Below, one piece after another: positions 45,522 through 53,558 of a stretch of 55,553 bases of DNA. The stretch covers positions 1 to 55,553 of the forward strand of contig JAIQFR010000018.1 in the NCBI GenBank assembly GCA_020073205.1, given 5' to 3'. Source of the stretch: Terriglobia bacterium. Lineage in GTDB: Bacteria; Acidobacteriota; Polarisedimenticolia; Polarisedimenticolales; JAIQFR01. Under the pieces are notes generated by a model. That model was given only the letters and a program-made list of their open reading frames with translations, did not search any database and was not told where the DNA came from. Position numbers and translations under genes: made by a program. Within the stretch, counting starts at the first letter, position 1; each line of letters begins with the position of its first letter.

Positions 45522-45977
45522 ATGTCCTACCGAGAGCAAATGCAGCGGATCGCGAACGAATACATGGATTCTGGCCAGCCTTGGCCCGCGACCGCCCGGC
45601 AGATCGCTGCCTGGGCGGTTCGCAGCGGACGCTGGAAACCGCAACCGGAGTCGCTAATTGCCCAATGTGCCGAGGAGTTGGGCCGCGCGATGGGGGAGGA
45701 GTACGTCAAGGATCCGCAAGGGCGATCCGTGCGGGCGAAACACGCGATCCGAGTTACGAAGAACGGTCAGCAGCGTTGGCTCTGGGACGACATCCGTGTG
45801 GCCAAGAGGTCCCACATGCTGATCGCGTTCCGACTGCGAAGGAACCAGATCGTTGGAGATTGCAAGCAGTTGAAGTGCGACGTCGACAGCTACAACGAAA
45901 ACAAGTGTCCGCGGGATCCCATCCAGCTCGTATTCGACTTCAGAAATGATCTCGAAGAGGCAGCGCAGGCAGTCTAG
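45522..45977 (+). CDS. Conserved hypothetical protein in the toxin-antitoxin operon
   Basis: 151 residues, 9 nt after the antitoxin gene. No domain that I can name. Visible features: an N-terminal WPATARQIAAWAVRSGRWKPQPESLIAQCAEELGRAM, which looks like a winged-helix or helical DNA-binding unit, then GRSVRAKHAIRVTKNGQQRWLWDDIR and HMLIAFRLRRNQIVGDCKQLKCDVDSYNE. I recall similar sequences next to HigA-like proteins in other genomes, but cannot check. Highly charged and without membrane segment, it is probably cytoplasmic. It may act as a third component of the module. Confidence 0.75.
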   Translation: MSYREQMQRIANEYMDSGQPWPATARQIAAWAVRSGRWKPQPESLIAQCAEELGRAMGEEYVKDPQGRSVRAKHAIRVTKNGQQRWLWDDIRVAKRSHMLIAFRLRRNQIVGDCKQLKCDVDSYNENKCPRDPIQLVFDFRNDLEEAAQAV

Positions 45978-46014
45978 CTTGTCGCACCAATTGGAGGCAG
46001 AAGGGAGGCCGTAG

Positions 46015-46176
46015 ATGGCAAACAAGCCGAAGACTAGGCTCGAAGGGCGTGACGCTGGGACCGGGAAGTTCAAGACGGTCGAAGAAGCGAGGAAGAACCC
46101 ACGTACGATGGTAGTCGAGCGGGTTCCTGTGCCCGGGCGGGGAGACACGGGGAGAGGCAAGAAGAAGGGTCGTTAG
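46015..46176 (+). CDS. Small basic protein, 53 residues
   Basis: ATG 46015 has GGAGG 6 nt upstream. The product is MANKPKTRLEGRDAGTGKFK followed by TVEEARKNPRTMVVERVPVPG and a Gly/Lys-rich end. The GRDAxTGxF...V.EA...P.TTVVE pattern is found in small proteins of many mobile elements, function unknown. It is the last gene of the plus-strand TA operon, 37 nt after the 151-residue protein, and is convergent with the recombinase operon. Confidence 0.65.
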   Translation: MANKPKTRLEGRDAGTGKFKTVEEARKNPRTMVVERVPVPGRGDTGRGKKKGR

Positions 46177-46269
46177 AAAGCGCCGCGTGTTTCCGCTGCG
46201 CGAAACGCTTCCGGAAGGTTGTCGATTCGGGACGACCGGGACGGACCGCTGTGGCATTCGGCGGCCCGG

Positions 46270-46626
46270 TTACACTTGGACCGTTGTCTTTCGCTCAACG
46301 TGGACCGTTGTTGCCTGAAGGACTGCCGCCTGCCACTGGTTCGGACGCAGGGTGAGATCTGCGAGTTGCGTCACCCTGGCCCTCGTTAGCCCCGTCAGCC
46401 GCGCGATCTCGGCGTAGTCTCGGACCTTCCCCTCGCGCACCAGCCGCTCGAAGAAGTAACCGACGACGAGGCGTTGGGTGGCCTTTGGGACGTCGGGCGC
46501 CCCGCCCGAAGCCGGGCGCTCGTGTCGCCGGGCGACCGAGTCGTGCGAGCGCGGCGCAGCCTGCCCCTTCGAGAACTGGAACTCGACCCTCGTCCCAGCC
46601 CCGACCGCCGACGAGGGGGCCTTCAT
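46270..46626 (-). CDS. Small HTH-domain protein downstream of the serine recombinase
   Basis: 118 residues from ATG 46626, which overlaps the recombinase TGA (ATGA). The N-terminal half is poorly ordered (FSKGQAAPRSHDSV). The C-terminal half has a helix-turn-helix pattern: VREGKVRDYAEIARLTGLTRARVTQLADLTL, with the recognition helix LTRARVTQLADL. Proteins of this kind often follow DUF2924-linked recombinases and may direct or repress recombination. The frame opens to 46782, but that part is a recombinase shadow. Confidence 0.75.
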   Translation of the reverse strand: MKAPSSAVGAGTRVEFQFSKGQAAPRSHDSVARRHERPASGGAPDVPKATQRLVVGYFFERLVREGKVRDYAEIARLTGLTRARVTQLADLTLRPNQWQAAVLQATTVHVERKTTVQV

Positions 46627-48185
46627 CGCGCGGCCTCCGTCGGTGCCTTCTCGGCCGCCAGCGTCCGCACGCCCAACGCGCTGAACGTGATCGCCACCTT
46701 GCCTGTCCGGCCGTCGTAGTCGATGCGGTCGACGAGCAACTTCACGACCCGCTGCTGCTCGAGCGCCGTGAGGTGGTCCCATACCGGGGTGAACTGGCCC
46801 AGCGCCTTGCGGAGGTCGGCGGCGTCGATCCGGAGGCGGCGCAGCGATTCCAGCTCCTGCGCCAGCCCGGCAAGACGCCCCTCGAGCTCGGGGACGTCCA
46901 CCGGCGGCTCATCGCCCCTCCGGAACCCCGCGGCGAACCGGACGATCTGTTTCCGGCGGTCGGAGTGCGCCTCGTCGATCTCGTCCCGGACCTGGCGGAT
47001 CTGGTCTTCGAGTTCCCGGCGGCGGGTGGTCCTCACCTTCCGCGCCTGCTCCAGCGTCGCCTCGATCAGGCCGGGGTCCCTTCCGATGGCGCGGAGGCGG
47101 TCCACGACGGCGCCCTCGATCTCCCTGGCCGGGAGCGACTTCGAGAGGCACGACTTCCACCCCTGGCGCTGGGCCTTAACGCAGGCGTAATAGCGGTACC
47201 GGGTGGAACCCTTCTGGCTGAAGCTGGGGGTCATCGCGGAATCGCACGGCACGCACCGCAGAAGCCCCGCCAGGAGCGCCGGGGAAGATGTCGCCCGGGT
47301 CTGGGGCTTGGCCTCGCGGAGCAACTCCTGGGCGCGGTTCCAGGTCTCGCGGTCCACGATCGCCTCGTGCTCGGCCGGGTAGACGCCACCGTCGAAGTGC
47401 ACCTCGCCGATGTAGACCGGGTTCCGCAGGAGTCGCCCGAGGGAGTGCTTGTCGAAGGCCCGGCCACCGTAAACCCGGTCCTCCCGGGTCGTCCACCGCT
47501 TAAGCGTCCAGCCACGACGGCGCAGCTCCTCCACGTTGCCGATGATCGAGGGGTTCTCCAAGAACAGCTTGAAGATGTCGCACACGCGCCCGGCTTCGTC
47601 CGGGTTGACGACCAACCGGCCGCCCTCGGGCGTGCGGTCGTAGCCCAGCGGAAGCTGTCCGCCGATGAACTTTCCTCGCCGGCGGGCGGCGTGGGCCTTG
47701 TCTCTCGTCCGGTCGGAGACCATCTCTCGCTCGAACTGGGCGAAGCTGAGGAGCATGTTCAACGTCAGCCGCCCCATCGACGTCGAGGTGTCGAGCTGCT
47801 GCGTGACGCTCACGATTCCGGTTCCGTGCTCCTCGAAGACCTCGGCCAGGCGGGCAAAGTCGAGGAGGGACCGCGACAACCTGTCGATCTTGTAGACGAC
47901 GATCCGCTGGACCCGGCGGGCGCGGACCTCGCCGAGGAGACGCTGCAGGGCGGGCCGCTCCAGGGTTCCCCCGGAGTAGCCGCCGTCGTCGAAGCGGGCG
48001 GCCGACAGGACCCAGCCGTTGCCTTCCTGGCTCCGGACGTAGGCCTCGGCAGCCTCCCTTTGGGCGTCGAGCGAGTTGAAGTCCCGCTCCAGCCCCTCGT
48101 CGGTCGACTTGCGGGTGTAGATGGCGCAGACCACGGGGCCGGTCCCGTTGCCGTTGGAGCCGTTCCCGTTGCGCTTGGCGCTCAC
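46623..48185 (-). CDS. Large serine recombinase (site-specific integrase/resolvase family)
   Basis: 520 residues from GTG 48185, which overlaps the DUF2924 stop. After a Gly/Asn-rich start, the resolvase domain has AIYTRKSTDEG with the nucleophile Ser27, then DDGGYSGGTLERPALQRLLGEV, YKIDRLSRSLLDF and SFAQFEREMVSDRTRDK. The Recombinase domain follows (RNPVYIGEVHFDG), with a zinc ribbon CVPCDSAM...YYAC and a coiled-coil motif. It cuts and rejoins DNA through a phosphoserine link and is the likely integrase of the island. Its attachment sites are not identified. Confidence 0.93.
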   Translation of the reverse strand: MSAKRNGNGSNGNGTGPVVCAIYTRKSTDEGLERDFNSLDAQREAAEAYVRSQEGNGWVLSAARFDDGGYSGGTLERPALQRLLGEVRARRVQRIVVYKIDRLSRSLLDFARLAEVFEEHGTGIVSVTQQLDTSTSMGRLTLNMLLSFAQFEREMVSDRTRDKAHAARRRGKFIGGQLPLGYDRTPEGGRLVVNPDEAGRVCDIFKLFLENPSIIGNVEELRRRGWTLKRWTTREDRVYGGRAFDKHSLGRLLRNPVYIGEVHFDGGVYPAEHEAIVDRETWNRAQELLREAKPQTRATSSPALLAGLLRCVPCDSAMTPSFSQKGSTRYRYYACVKAQRQGWKSCLSKSLPAREIEGAVVDRLRAIGRDPGLIEATLEQARKVRTTRRRELEDQIRQVRDEIDEAHSDRRKQIVRFAAGFRRGDEPPVDVPELEGRLAGLAQELESLRRLRIDAADLRKALGQFTPVWDHLTALEQQRVVKLLVDRIDYDGRTGKVAITFSALGVRTLAAEKAPTEAAR

Positions 48186-48673
48186 GCCGACTTCCTCCGG
48201 CGGGTCAACCCGAAGAAGAGGTTCCCGTTCCAGTGGGAGCCGGTCACCGTCTTGGCCACGGCGGTGAGCGAGGGGTAGATCGTCCCGTCGAATTCGAACC
48301 CATGGTCCCGGACCGTCACGGCGATCGTCCTGCGCTGGTAGGCGCGGGTGATGACGGAGCCCGGCCTCGGCACCCGGGCGTCGGGGACCTGGGGCTTCTC
48401 GGTCGCGGGTGGCGCCAGGACGTTCGGCAGCGACCGCTTGCCCATCGGGATCCACCCGGGCGCGAACTGCATCAGGTACTCGAGCCGGGCCTTCGCCTCG
48501 GGGCTCAGGTCCCCGAGCACCTCCACCTGGACGCGGTGGATGAGGCGCTTCCGCATCCAGGCGACGTTGCCGGACCGGGGGGGCTCGCCGAAGACGCGCA
48601 CCCACTCGGCCTTCAACTCGGCCGTGGTCATCCGGCGAAGGGTGTCGATTCTGGCTTGAAGCGTTTCGCTCAT
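48182..48673 (-). CDS. DUF2924 domain protein
   Basis: 163 residues. LRRMTTAELKAEWVRVFGEPPRSGNVAWMRKRLIHRVQ and SPEAKARLEYLM at the N-terminus and RPGSVITRAYQRRTIAVTVRDHGFEFDGTIYPSLTAVAKTVTGSHWNGNLFFGL at the C-terminus are the two halves of DUF2924. This family travels with large serine recombinases in phage-like elements, probably as a DNA-binding partner, though its role is unproven. Both ends overlap neighbouring genes by 4 nt (ATGA upstream, GTGA downstream). Confidence 0.85.
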   Translation of the reverse strand: MSETLQARIDTLRRMTTAELKAEWVRVFGEPPRSGNVAWMRKRLIHRVQVEVLGDLSPEAKARLEYLMQFAPGWIPMGKRSLPNVLAPPATEKPQVPDARVPRPGSVITRAYQRRTIAVTVRDHGFEFDGTIYPSLTAVAKTVTGSHWNGNLFFGLTRRRKSA

Positions 48674-48906
48674 GGTGTCGCCCCGTTTTCACGGTCATCA
48701 GGGCTTACTTCGGCAGGAACTTCAAGGGAATACCGGCGCCGATCGGTCAAAAAAATGGCGGAACGGCGCGATAATTCGGCCCAACGCAGGAATCCAGAGG
48801 CGAGCAGGGTGGCGAGCTCCTCCAGGCTCGGAGCATGCCGGCCGGCTTCGGCCGAGTCGGGGCCCCGCGGCCGGATCGGCGTGGATCGTCCTCTCACAGT
48901 GTTCAT
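48670..48906 (-). CDS. Hypothetical protein, first gene of the recombinase operon
   Basis: 78 residues from ATG 48906, which starts the transcription unit just downstream of the CCTGGACA repeats. It contains APSLEELATLLASGFLRWAELSRRSAIFLTDRRRYSLEVPAEVSPDD and no motif that I recognise. Similar short proteins precede DUF2924 genes in such operons. The coding case rests on the ATGA overlap and the operon context. The frame opens to 48960, but that would run into the repeat array. Confidence 0.6.
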   Translation of the reverse strand: MNTVRGRSTPIRPRGPDSAEAGRHAPSLEELATLLASGFLRWAELSRRSAIFLTDRRRYSLEVPAEVSPDDRENGATP

Positions 48907-48917
48907 CGGTTCGCCCA

Positions 48918-49147
48918 CCTGGACAAACCTGGACAAACGGGTTGTCCAGCCTCTAACCACTTCTCATCATTAGAGTTAAGCCGCTCTTCGGACAGACTGT
49001 CCCGGGTGAGAGGGAAATAAAAAAGGGGCGCCGGACTGCCCGGCAGAATTTCTTCTCTCCGTGCACCTCGTGTCCGAATGTCCAGGTTGCCCTTAAGTGC
49101 TTTCATTTCAGTTAGTCACCCCTGGACAAGGGGGATGTCCAGGTTGT
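48918..49147. repeat. Iteron-like CCTGGACAA repeats (six copies, both orientations)
   Basis: Direct copies cctggacaa lie at 48918-48926, 48928-48936 and 49121-49129. Inverted copies are ttgtccag at 48942-48949 and tgtccaggttg at 49079-49089 and 49137-49147. They cover the gap between the recombinase operon and the primase gene and run into the 3' end of the primase gene. Between them lies an AT-richer stretch (about 48958-49020, with aaataaaaaa). This layout suits a replication origin or a repressor-controlled promoter for the operon starting at 48906. Confidence 0.6.
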
Positions 49148-51547
49148 GGGCAGGTGTCCACCCCTCGCCAACAGGGCCGCCGCAAGCTGTTCGGGAGTCG
49201 TGATCCCCGACTCGGCCTCCGAGGGAGCCGTCTTGAACCAGTACAGTGTCGCCGTACCCGGCTTCGGCTCGGTGCCCCCGATGAAGTTCTTGTCCTGCAG
49301 CCCCTCGAGGCACCGCTTCGCACGCTTCCGCCCAGCGTCCTGATACCAGCCGAGACGGGATGCGACGTCTCTGGCGGAGAGCTTCTCAGAGGCAGCAACT
49401 TCCAACGCACTTAACACCCCGACCTCGCGGTCGCTGAGGCCGGACTGCACCCGCTCGAGGAAGCCGTGGACGAGATCGTAGGCGAGGGCATAGTCCCTGA
49501 TGTCGGCGACGATGTAGCTCCGACCGCCCACCTCCATCCGCTCGCGTTGGAACTGGTGGAGGAAGGCAGACACCTCGACGAGCGTCATCAGCTTCGGAAA
49601 GTCCCTTCGGGCCCGGACCTGTTTTGTCGGGAAGGTGATCAACTCGGCGAAAGGAATGATCACCGGGACGGTTTCGAGTGCGGCCTGAGCACCGCGCCAC
49701 ATGTCCCGTATCACCGCGGCCTGCTCCGGATCCGCGCCCTTCATTCTTTGTTGCTTTTGGAACTCGATGATGCGACGAGTCTGCTCCTCGCTCTCATCAA
49801 TGGCGATCTCGACGAGCCGGGTTTCATTCTCGGGATGTAGGGAATCTCTGGTGGTCGTCGTGATCGTGGCGGCGGGTCCCTTCACGGTCTTCTCGATCGT
49901 CTTGAGTTCCCCTCCGACCTTCGTCACGTAGTAGACGGTCAGATTTCCCTCCGACTGCAAGACTCGAAGCGTGTACTCGGCACGGTCCGCTCCTTCGACC
50001 TCACAGATCAGGAGGATGCGGTGGCACAGATCGCCGTCCCAGTAACTGAGAGCCTGCGGCGAGAGATTCGTCGCCCGCACCACGTCGGCGACCGGGAAGC
50101 AGGAGGCCACACCTTCCGCCACGTGGTTCTTCCCCGCCGCACTCTCTCCCTTCACCACGACGTTCATGGGCTTTTCACAGCGCCGGGACGTCATGGCGAG
50201 GAGCAGGTTCACCTTGTTGCGTGCTTCGCCGACAACGCCGAGCGTGGTGGTGTCGTCCAAGAACCTGCGGACGAGATTCGGGTCGCGAAGCAGGGCGCGA
50301 GACTCCTCCGAGATCTCGGTCTCCTCCGGCGTGGACCTCGATTCCTGGCTGGATCTGGAACCGGCGGCCTCGATCTCCTTCCGGATGGCGGCCATCGAGA
50401 TCCCCAACTTCGTCTTCACCTGCTTGGCCGCCAGATCCTGAGCGACAGGGTCGAGAGCCGCGAGGATTGGGAGGAGACGCGCGAAGACACTCAGCTTGAA
50501 GGCCTCATTCGCATCGGCCGGTACGAACTTCAGGATCTGTTCAATCTCGGCGAGACGGGACGGAATGGAGGCTGGTCCCTTAGGTTCCTGGTCCGCCGAC
50601 TTCGCAGCCGCAGGAATCGGTCCCTTCTGGCGGGTCTCTTCGAGCAGTGCACGCAGTCCCTCGGGACCGGCAACGGCGAGAAAGTCGCTGAGGTCCTTGC
50701 CGTCGGTCTCGATGTCGCCCGAAAGCGGTAAGCGTACTGCGTAGACCTCTCGGGCGAATCCCTGGAGGGCTTCCACGACCATCTGGGTTCCGGCGTGACC
50801 CGTTGGATCGACGTCGTAGGTGATGAGAACACGCTTCCCGGCGAGTTGCTTCGACCACTCGACCTTCCAGGCGCCTTCCCCTCCCGTTCCCGTGGCAACG
50901 CAGTTGATGCCGGCCGATAGCGCGGCCAGCATGTCCCATTCGCCAGCTACGAGGAGCACCTCGTTGCCATCTCCCACGAGCAGCAGGTCGGTCTTACCGC
51001 CGTCCGCAAACCAGAACGTGTAAGGCTTGCGTCGCTTCGGATCAGGGCGTCGGTACAGGCAGACCTTGTACCCACCGCTCGGGAGGGGGAACGCGATCGC
51101 CAGTTGGTCGTCGATGGTCCCTTCCTCAACGCCGAGTGCCCGCCAGGCTTCCGCGGTGTAGGCCTTGCTGAGCGAGTTCCTGAACCAAAGCTGCGTGTTG
51201 GCGGAGACTGGACCGTTTGAGACGAAGTGAAGAACGCGCTTTGCCGAGGCTCGAGGGCGTGCCTTCGGCATCGACGCGTCGGGGATCTTGGTTCCAGTGA
51301 TCGTCGAGAGGTCCACGCCGAGTAGCCCGGCGAGTTCTGCTACGCCGCCGCCGCGGCCGCAGGGATCACAGAACCACGTGTTCTTCTCCGAGTTCAGCCG
51401 GCACGACGGATGCGCGTCGTTGTGGCGGTGGTTCTCGGCCCGGGGGCACTGGATGGCCATCTCCCCGGAGGAGCTCAGCCTCGTGAACTCGCGGCCGGCA
51501 GCACGGGCCACTTCGAAGATGGTCCCTTCGGGAAAGAACGCGGGCAT
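49112..51547 (-). CDS. Phage/plasmid DNA primase-ATPase (CHC2 zinc finger, Toprim, P-loop)
   Basis: 811 residues from ATG 51547; the frame extends to 51805 without resemblance. The N-terminus has a CHC2-like zinc site (Cys34, His40, Cys49, Cys60, Cys63: IQCPRAENH...CRLN...WFCDPCGRGG). A Toprim domain follows with VAGEWDML (Glu about 199) and ITYDVDPTGHAG (about 244). Near residue 468 VVKGESAAGKN is a Walker A variant, followed by an acidic ICEVEGAD. The C-terminus has a winged-helix part (LSARDVASRLGW). The order suggests a protein that primes and unwinds the island's own DNA. Start and upstream stop overlap as TGATG. Confidence 0.88.
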   Translation of the reverse strand: MPAFFPEGTIFEVARAAGREFTRLSSSGEMAIQCPRAENHRHNDAHPSCRLNSEKNTWFCDPCGRGGGVAELAGLLGVDLSTITGTKIPDASMPKARPRASAKRVLHFVSNGPVSANTQLWFRNSLSKAYTAEAWRALGVEEGTIDDQLAIAFPLPSGGYKVCLYRRPDPKRRKPYTFWFADGGKTDLLLVGDGNEVLLVAGEWDMLAALSAGINCVATGTGGEGAWKVEWSKQLAGKRVLITYDVDPTGHAGTQMVVEALQGFAREVYAVRLPLSGDIETDGKDLSDFLAVAGPEGLRALLEETRQKGPIPAAAKSADQEPKGPASIPSRLAEIEQILKFVPADANEAFKLSVFARLLPILAALDPVAQDLAAKQVKTKLGISMAAIRKEIEAAGSRSSQESRSTPEETEISEESRALLRDPNLVRRFLDDTTTLGVVGEARNKVNLLLAMTSRRCEKPMNVVVKGESAAGKNHVAEGVASCFPVADVVRATNLSPQALSYWDGDLCHRILLICEVEGADRAEYTLRVLQSEGNLTVYYVTKVGGELKTIEKTVKGPAATITTTTRDSLHPENETRLVEIAIDESEEQTRRIIEFQKQQRMKGADPEQAAVIRDMWRGAQAALETVPVIIPFAELITFPTKQVRARRDFPKLMTLVEVSAFLHQFQRERMEVGGRSYIVADIRDYALAYDLVHGFLERVQSGLSDREVGVLSALEVAASEKLSARDVASRLGWYQDAGRKRAKRCLEGLQDKNFIGGTEPKPGTATLYWFKTAPSEAESGITTPEQLAAALLARGGHLPTTWTSPLSRGD

Positions 51548-51753
51548 CAGTCGACTCGGCGATCCTGGGATTCCGTCCGGTTGCGGATGAATGCGTCGAT
51601 GTCCTCGGCCCGGAAACGCACAAGGCTTCGGCGCTTGCCTTTCCAAAGCCGGACGCTCGGGAGTCGGCCAGTTGACGCGGCCGCGTATACCGTGACGGGA
51701 CGGACGTTGAGGATCCTCGCGACATCGCGAGCCGTGAGAAGAGCGATCGACAT
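51547..51753 (-). CDS. Excisionase/AlpA-like helix-turn-helix protein
   Basis: 68 residues. LLTARDVARILNVRPVTVYAAASTGRLPSVRLWKGKRRSLVRFRAEDIDAFI is a winged HTH of the MerR/excisionase (HTH_17) type: start helix, recognition helix RPVTVYAAASTG, wing and end helix. Such proteins bend DNA at attachment sites or activate phage genes. The stop overlaps the primase ATG (TGATG), so both are co-translated. It lies 88 nt downstream of the 355-residue gene. Confidence 0.87.
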   Translation of the reverse strand: MSIALLTARDVARILNVRPVTVYAAASTGRLPSVRLWKGKRRSLVRFRAEDIDAFIRNRTESQDRRVD

Positions 51754-51841
51754 GACATCCTCCGGTCGGGCCGAAAGACATCGGCCACGTCTGGAGAGAT
51801 ACCACGCCAGCGGTTTGTTACATGGGAGGATTGACCGCGGA

Positions 51842-52909
51842 TTACTCCCGAGTTACGCGGCGAACCCAGTCGACCGTCAATCCCATGGAGATGGCGAGAC
51901 TTCGAAGCGCGAGCGCCTTCGCCGAGGGAAGGCGCGAAGACTCCCAAAGCACTCTTGCGATCGCCTCTTGAAGCATCGGATTGCCTACGGCCCGCTTGCG
52001 CACCATGGATTCCACGGCATTCAGGTGAAAGAAGTTTTGCCTACCGCGGGCGCGGGCATCGGTGAGGATGGAGGTACAGATCGGGATCATCTTCCGATAC
52101 GCTTCCTTGATAGTCTTTCCGCCATACCACGGGCGGTTCCCGGGAGGAAGCTCGATCTCGCCCTCGACTGCCTGGAGCCGCGCGCGGACGGCGGCCCGAT
52201 CTACCGCCGAAGCGTCGCGTAATCGGGCCGGATCGAGCTCGACTCGGATCTTGCCACGGCCCATGTTGATCTCGTGAACCGCGGCGCCTCCGGCCGACTC
52301 GATCACGACGGTCCTCAGCAAAGGTCGCAAGTCACCCCAATGCGGCTTTCCTGGGCCGCGCTCCAGCCGTAATAATGCGCCGATCTCTTCCAGGGATAGC
52401 GCTCGAATCACATCTGCAATGGGAAGATCGTCCGTCAACCCCACGACCCGAACGTGATAACAGTCGAAACCAGCCTCCATCCGCATTTCAGGCGGATAGA
52501 GCATGTACGCTGCAAGAAACAAGTAGTGGGCGCTGGGCCTTGCGACGCATCTCAGTTCGACGCTCGGCAGCTTGGGAATCCTGACGACCACCTGGAAGTA
52601 CCGAGCGGGAATACTGGCATCGACGCCTATCGAGTAGCGGCATTGTCGCGGCGAGGGTCGCTCCGTCGGCAGGTCAGGCAACACGTAAAGGCCCGGCGAG
52701 GAATCGGGCGGTGGAGATACCTCGGACACCTGCGGCGGCGGGGTAAATGGGTCGAACCCGCGCGATTCAGCGAAGTGCTGCAGCAGTGCGATCTCCATTG
52801 GCATGGCGTGGCCAGCGTCTGACTTGGGCAAGTCCTTGGGGGGACCGGTCATCTCGCGGAGCACGAAATCGGCATCGATCTCCACAGTCCGTGCTGCATG
52901 CATAGACAC
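51842..52909 (-). CDS. Hypothetical protein, 355 residues
   Basis: No family recognised. An N-terminal 80 residues are acidic and Pro-rich, with QVSEVSPPPDSSPGLYVLPDLP. A middle part has YFQVVVRIPKLPSVELRCVARPSAHYLFLAAYMLYPPEMRMEAGFDCYHV, mostly beta-strand-like. A C-terminal helical part has GKTIKEAYRKMIPICTSIL, HLNAVESMVRKRAVGNPMLQEAIARVLWESSRLPSAKALALRSLAISMGL. No Walker box, zinc site or membrane segment. ATG 52909 and ATG 52903 (MHAART) are both possible. It begins an operon with the HTH protein and the primase, so a replication or control role is a fair guess. Confidence 0.75.
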   Translation of the reverse strand: MSMHAARTVEIDADFVLREMTGPPKDLPKSDAGHAMPMEIALLQHFAESRGFDPFTPPPQVSEVSPPPDSSPGLYVLPDLPTERPSPRQCRYSIGVDASIPARYFQVVVRIPKLPSVELRCVARPSAHYLFLAAYMLYPPEMRMEAGFDCYHVRVVGLTDDLPIADVIRALSLEEIGALLRLERGPGKPHWGDLRPLLRTVVIESAGGAAVHEINMGRGKIRVELDPARLRDASAVDRAAVRARLQAVEGEIELPPGNRPWYGGKTIKEAYRKMIPICTSILTDARARGRQNFFHLNAVESMVRKRAVGNPMLQEAIARVLWESSRLPSAKALALRSLAISMGLTVDWVRRVTRE

Positions 52910-53061
52910 AGTTTATCACCATAGACTCGATAGACAGGTGGAGCCTCCGAGCCTCTGAAAACGCCTTGTTTGTAAATGATTGGCCGCTACACTCGCATCG
53001 ATGATTAGCGTGCGGCGGATCGGAGCTTCGGGCGGGATACGAGGCGGCGCAGAGACAACGA

Positions 53062-53085
53062 CCCGCCAGCGTCACCACCGGCGGG
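53062..53085 (-). terminator. GC-rich hairpin after the 53106-53555 gene
   Basis: cccgcc (53062-53067) and ggcggg (53080-53085) pair over 6 bp with a 12-nt loop, 20 nt beyond the stop on the minus strand. A proper T-tract is missing (GTTGTCTC follows), so termination is plausible but weak. The remainder of the gap (52910-53105) holds no gene that I can support. Confidence 0.35.
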
Positions 53086-53105
53086 CCGTCGGGGAAGGGT
53101 GGAGG

Positions 53106-53555
53106 CTACTGTCGCGCTTCCTTGGCTTCCTTCAAGACCGCCTTGAACGCCGCCTCGTCCTCGCTGGCGAACGCGACGGCGATGGCGCGGACCATCCGGG
53201 TCGCGTTCCGAGGCCCCGCGGTCTTGTGGATCGCGGCGCTCTCGGCCGGGGTGAGCCGGAACGCGAATACCTTGGTCGCCTCCGGATCCTTCGGCGTTCG
53301 TTCCGCCTTGGGGGTCTTCGCCTTCTTCTCGGCCTTGCCCTTTTTCGCAGTCTTCGTCTCGGACTTCTTGGTCTCGGCCATGTCAACCTCCGTCGCGGTG
53401 GACGCGTCCGCCCCGAGGCCGAGGACCATCCTCAGCCGTGCGGGAGGCGCGTCGTCCGCGGCATATCGATTCCAATGAACTTCGCAGACAGGTCGATCCA
53501 GATAGATGATCGCCGCCTCTCGACGGCACCCGCGGATGGAAGAGCGGTCGTTCAC
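53106..53555 (-). CDS. Hypothetical protein with Lys/Ala-rich linker
   Basis: Up to 149 residues. The first part has a CRREA...RPVCEVHWNRYAADDAPPARLRMVLGL stretch with two Cys and a His, possibly a degenerate zinc site. Then come a lysine-rich linker (KKSETKTAKKGKAEKKAKTPK) and a helical end (FRLTPAESAAIHKTAGPRNATRMVRAIAVAF). An ATG at 53381 has GGAGG 5 nt upstream and would give a 91-residue protein (MAETKK...). Either that is the true start or the two parts are made from one frame. No function assigned. Confidence 0.55.
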   Translation of the reverse strand: MNDRSSIRGCRREAAIIYLDRPVCEVHWNRYAADDAPPARLRMVLGLGADASTATEVDMAETKKSETKTAKKGKAEKKAKTPKAERTPKDPEATKVFAFRLTPAESAAIHKTAGPRNATRMVRAIAVAFASEDEAAFKAVLKEAKEARQ

Positions 53556-53558
53556 GGG

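Noticed and set aside
46186-46211. Hairpin gtttc...gaaac between the convergent operons as terminator
   Set aside because: The stem is short and no T-tract follows on either strand. It may be a weak bidirectional signal but is not supported.
46485-48278. 597-codon plus-strand frame opposite the recombinase
   Set aside because: Shadow of the recombinase gene; no motif of its own.
43715-49147. CRISPR array among the repeats of the island
   Set aside because: Repeat units are 8-17 bp, irregularly spaced and in both orientations. No regular 25-40 bp repeats with spacers and no cas genes.
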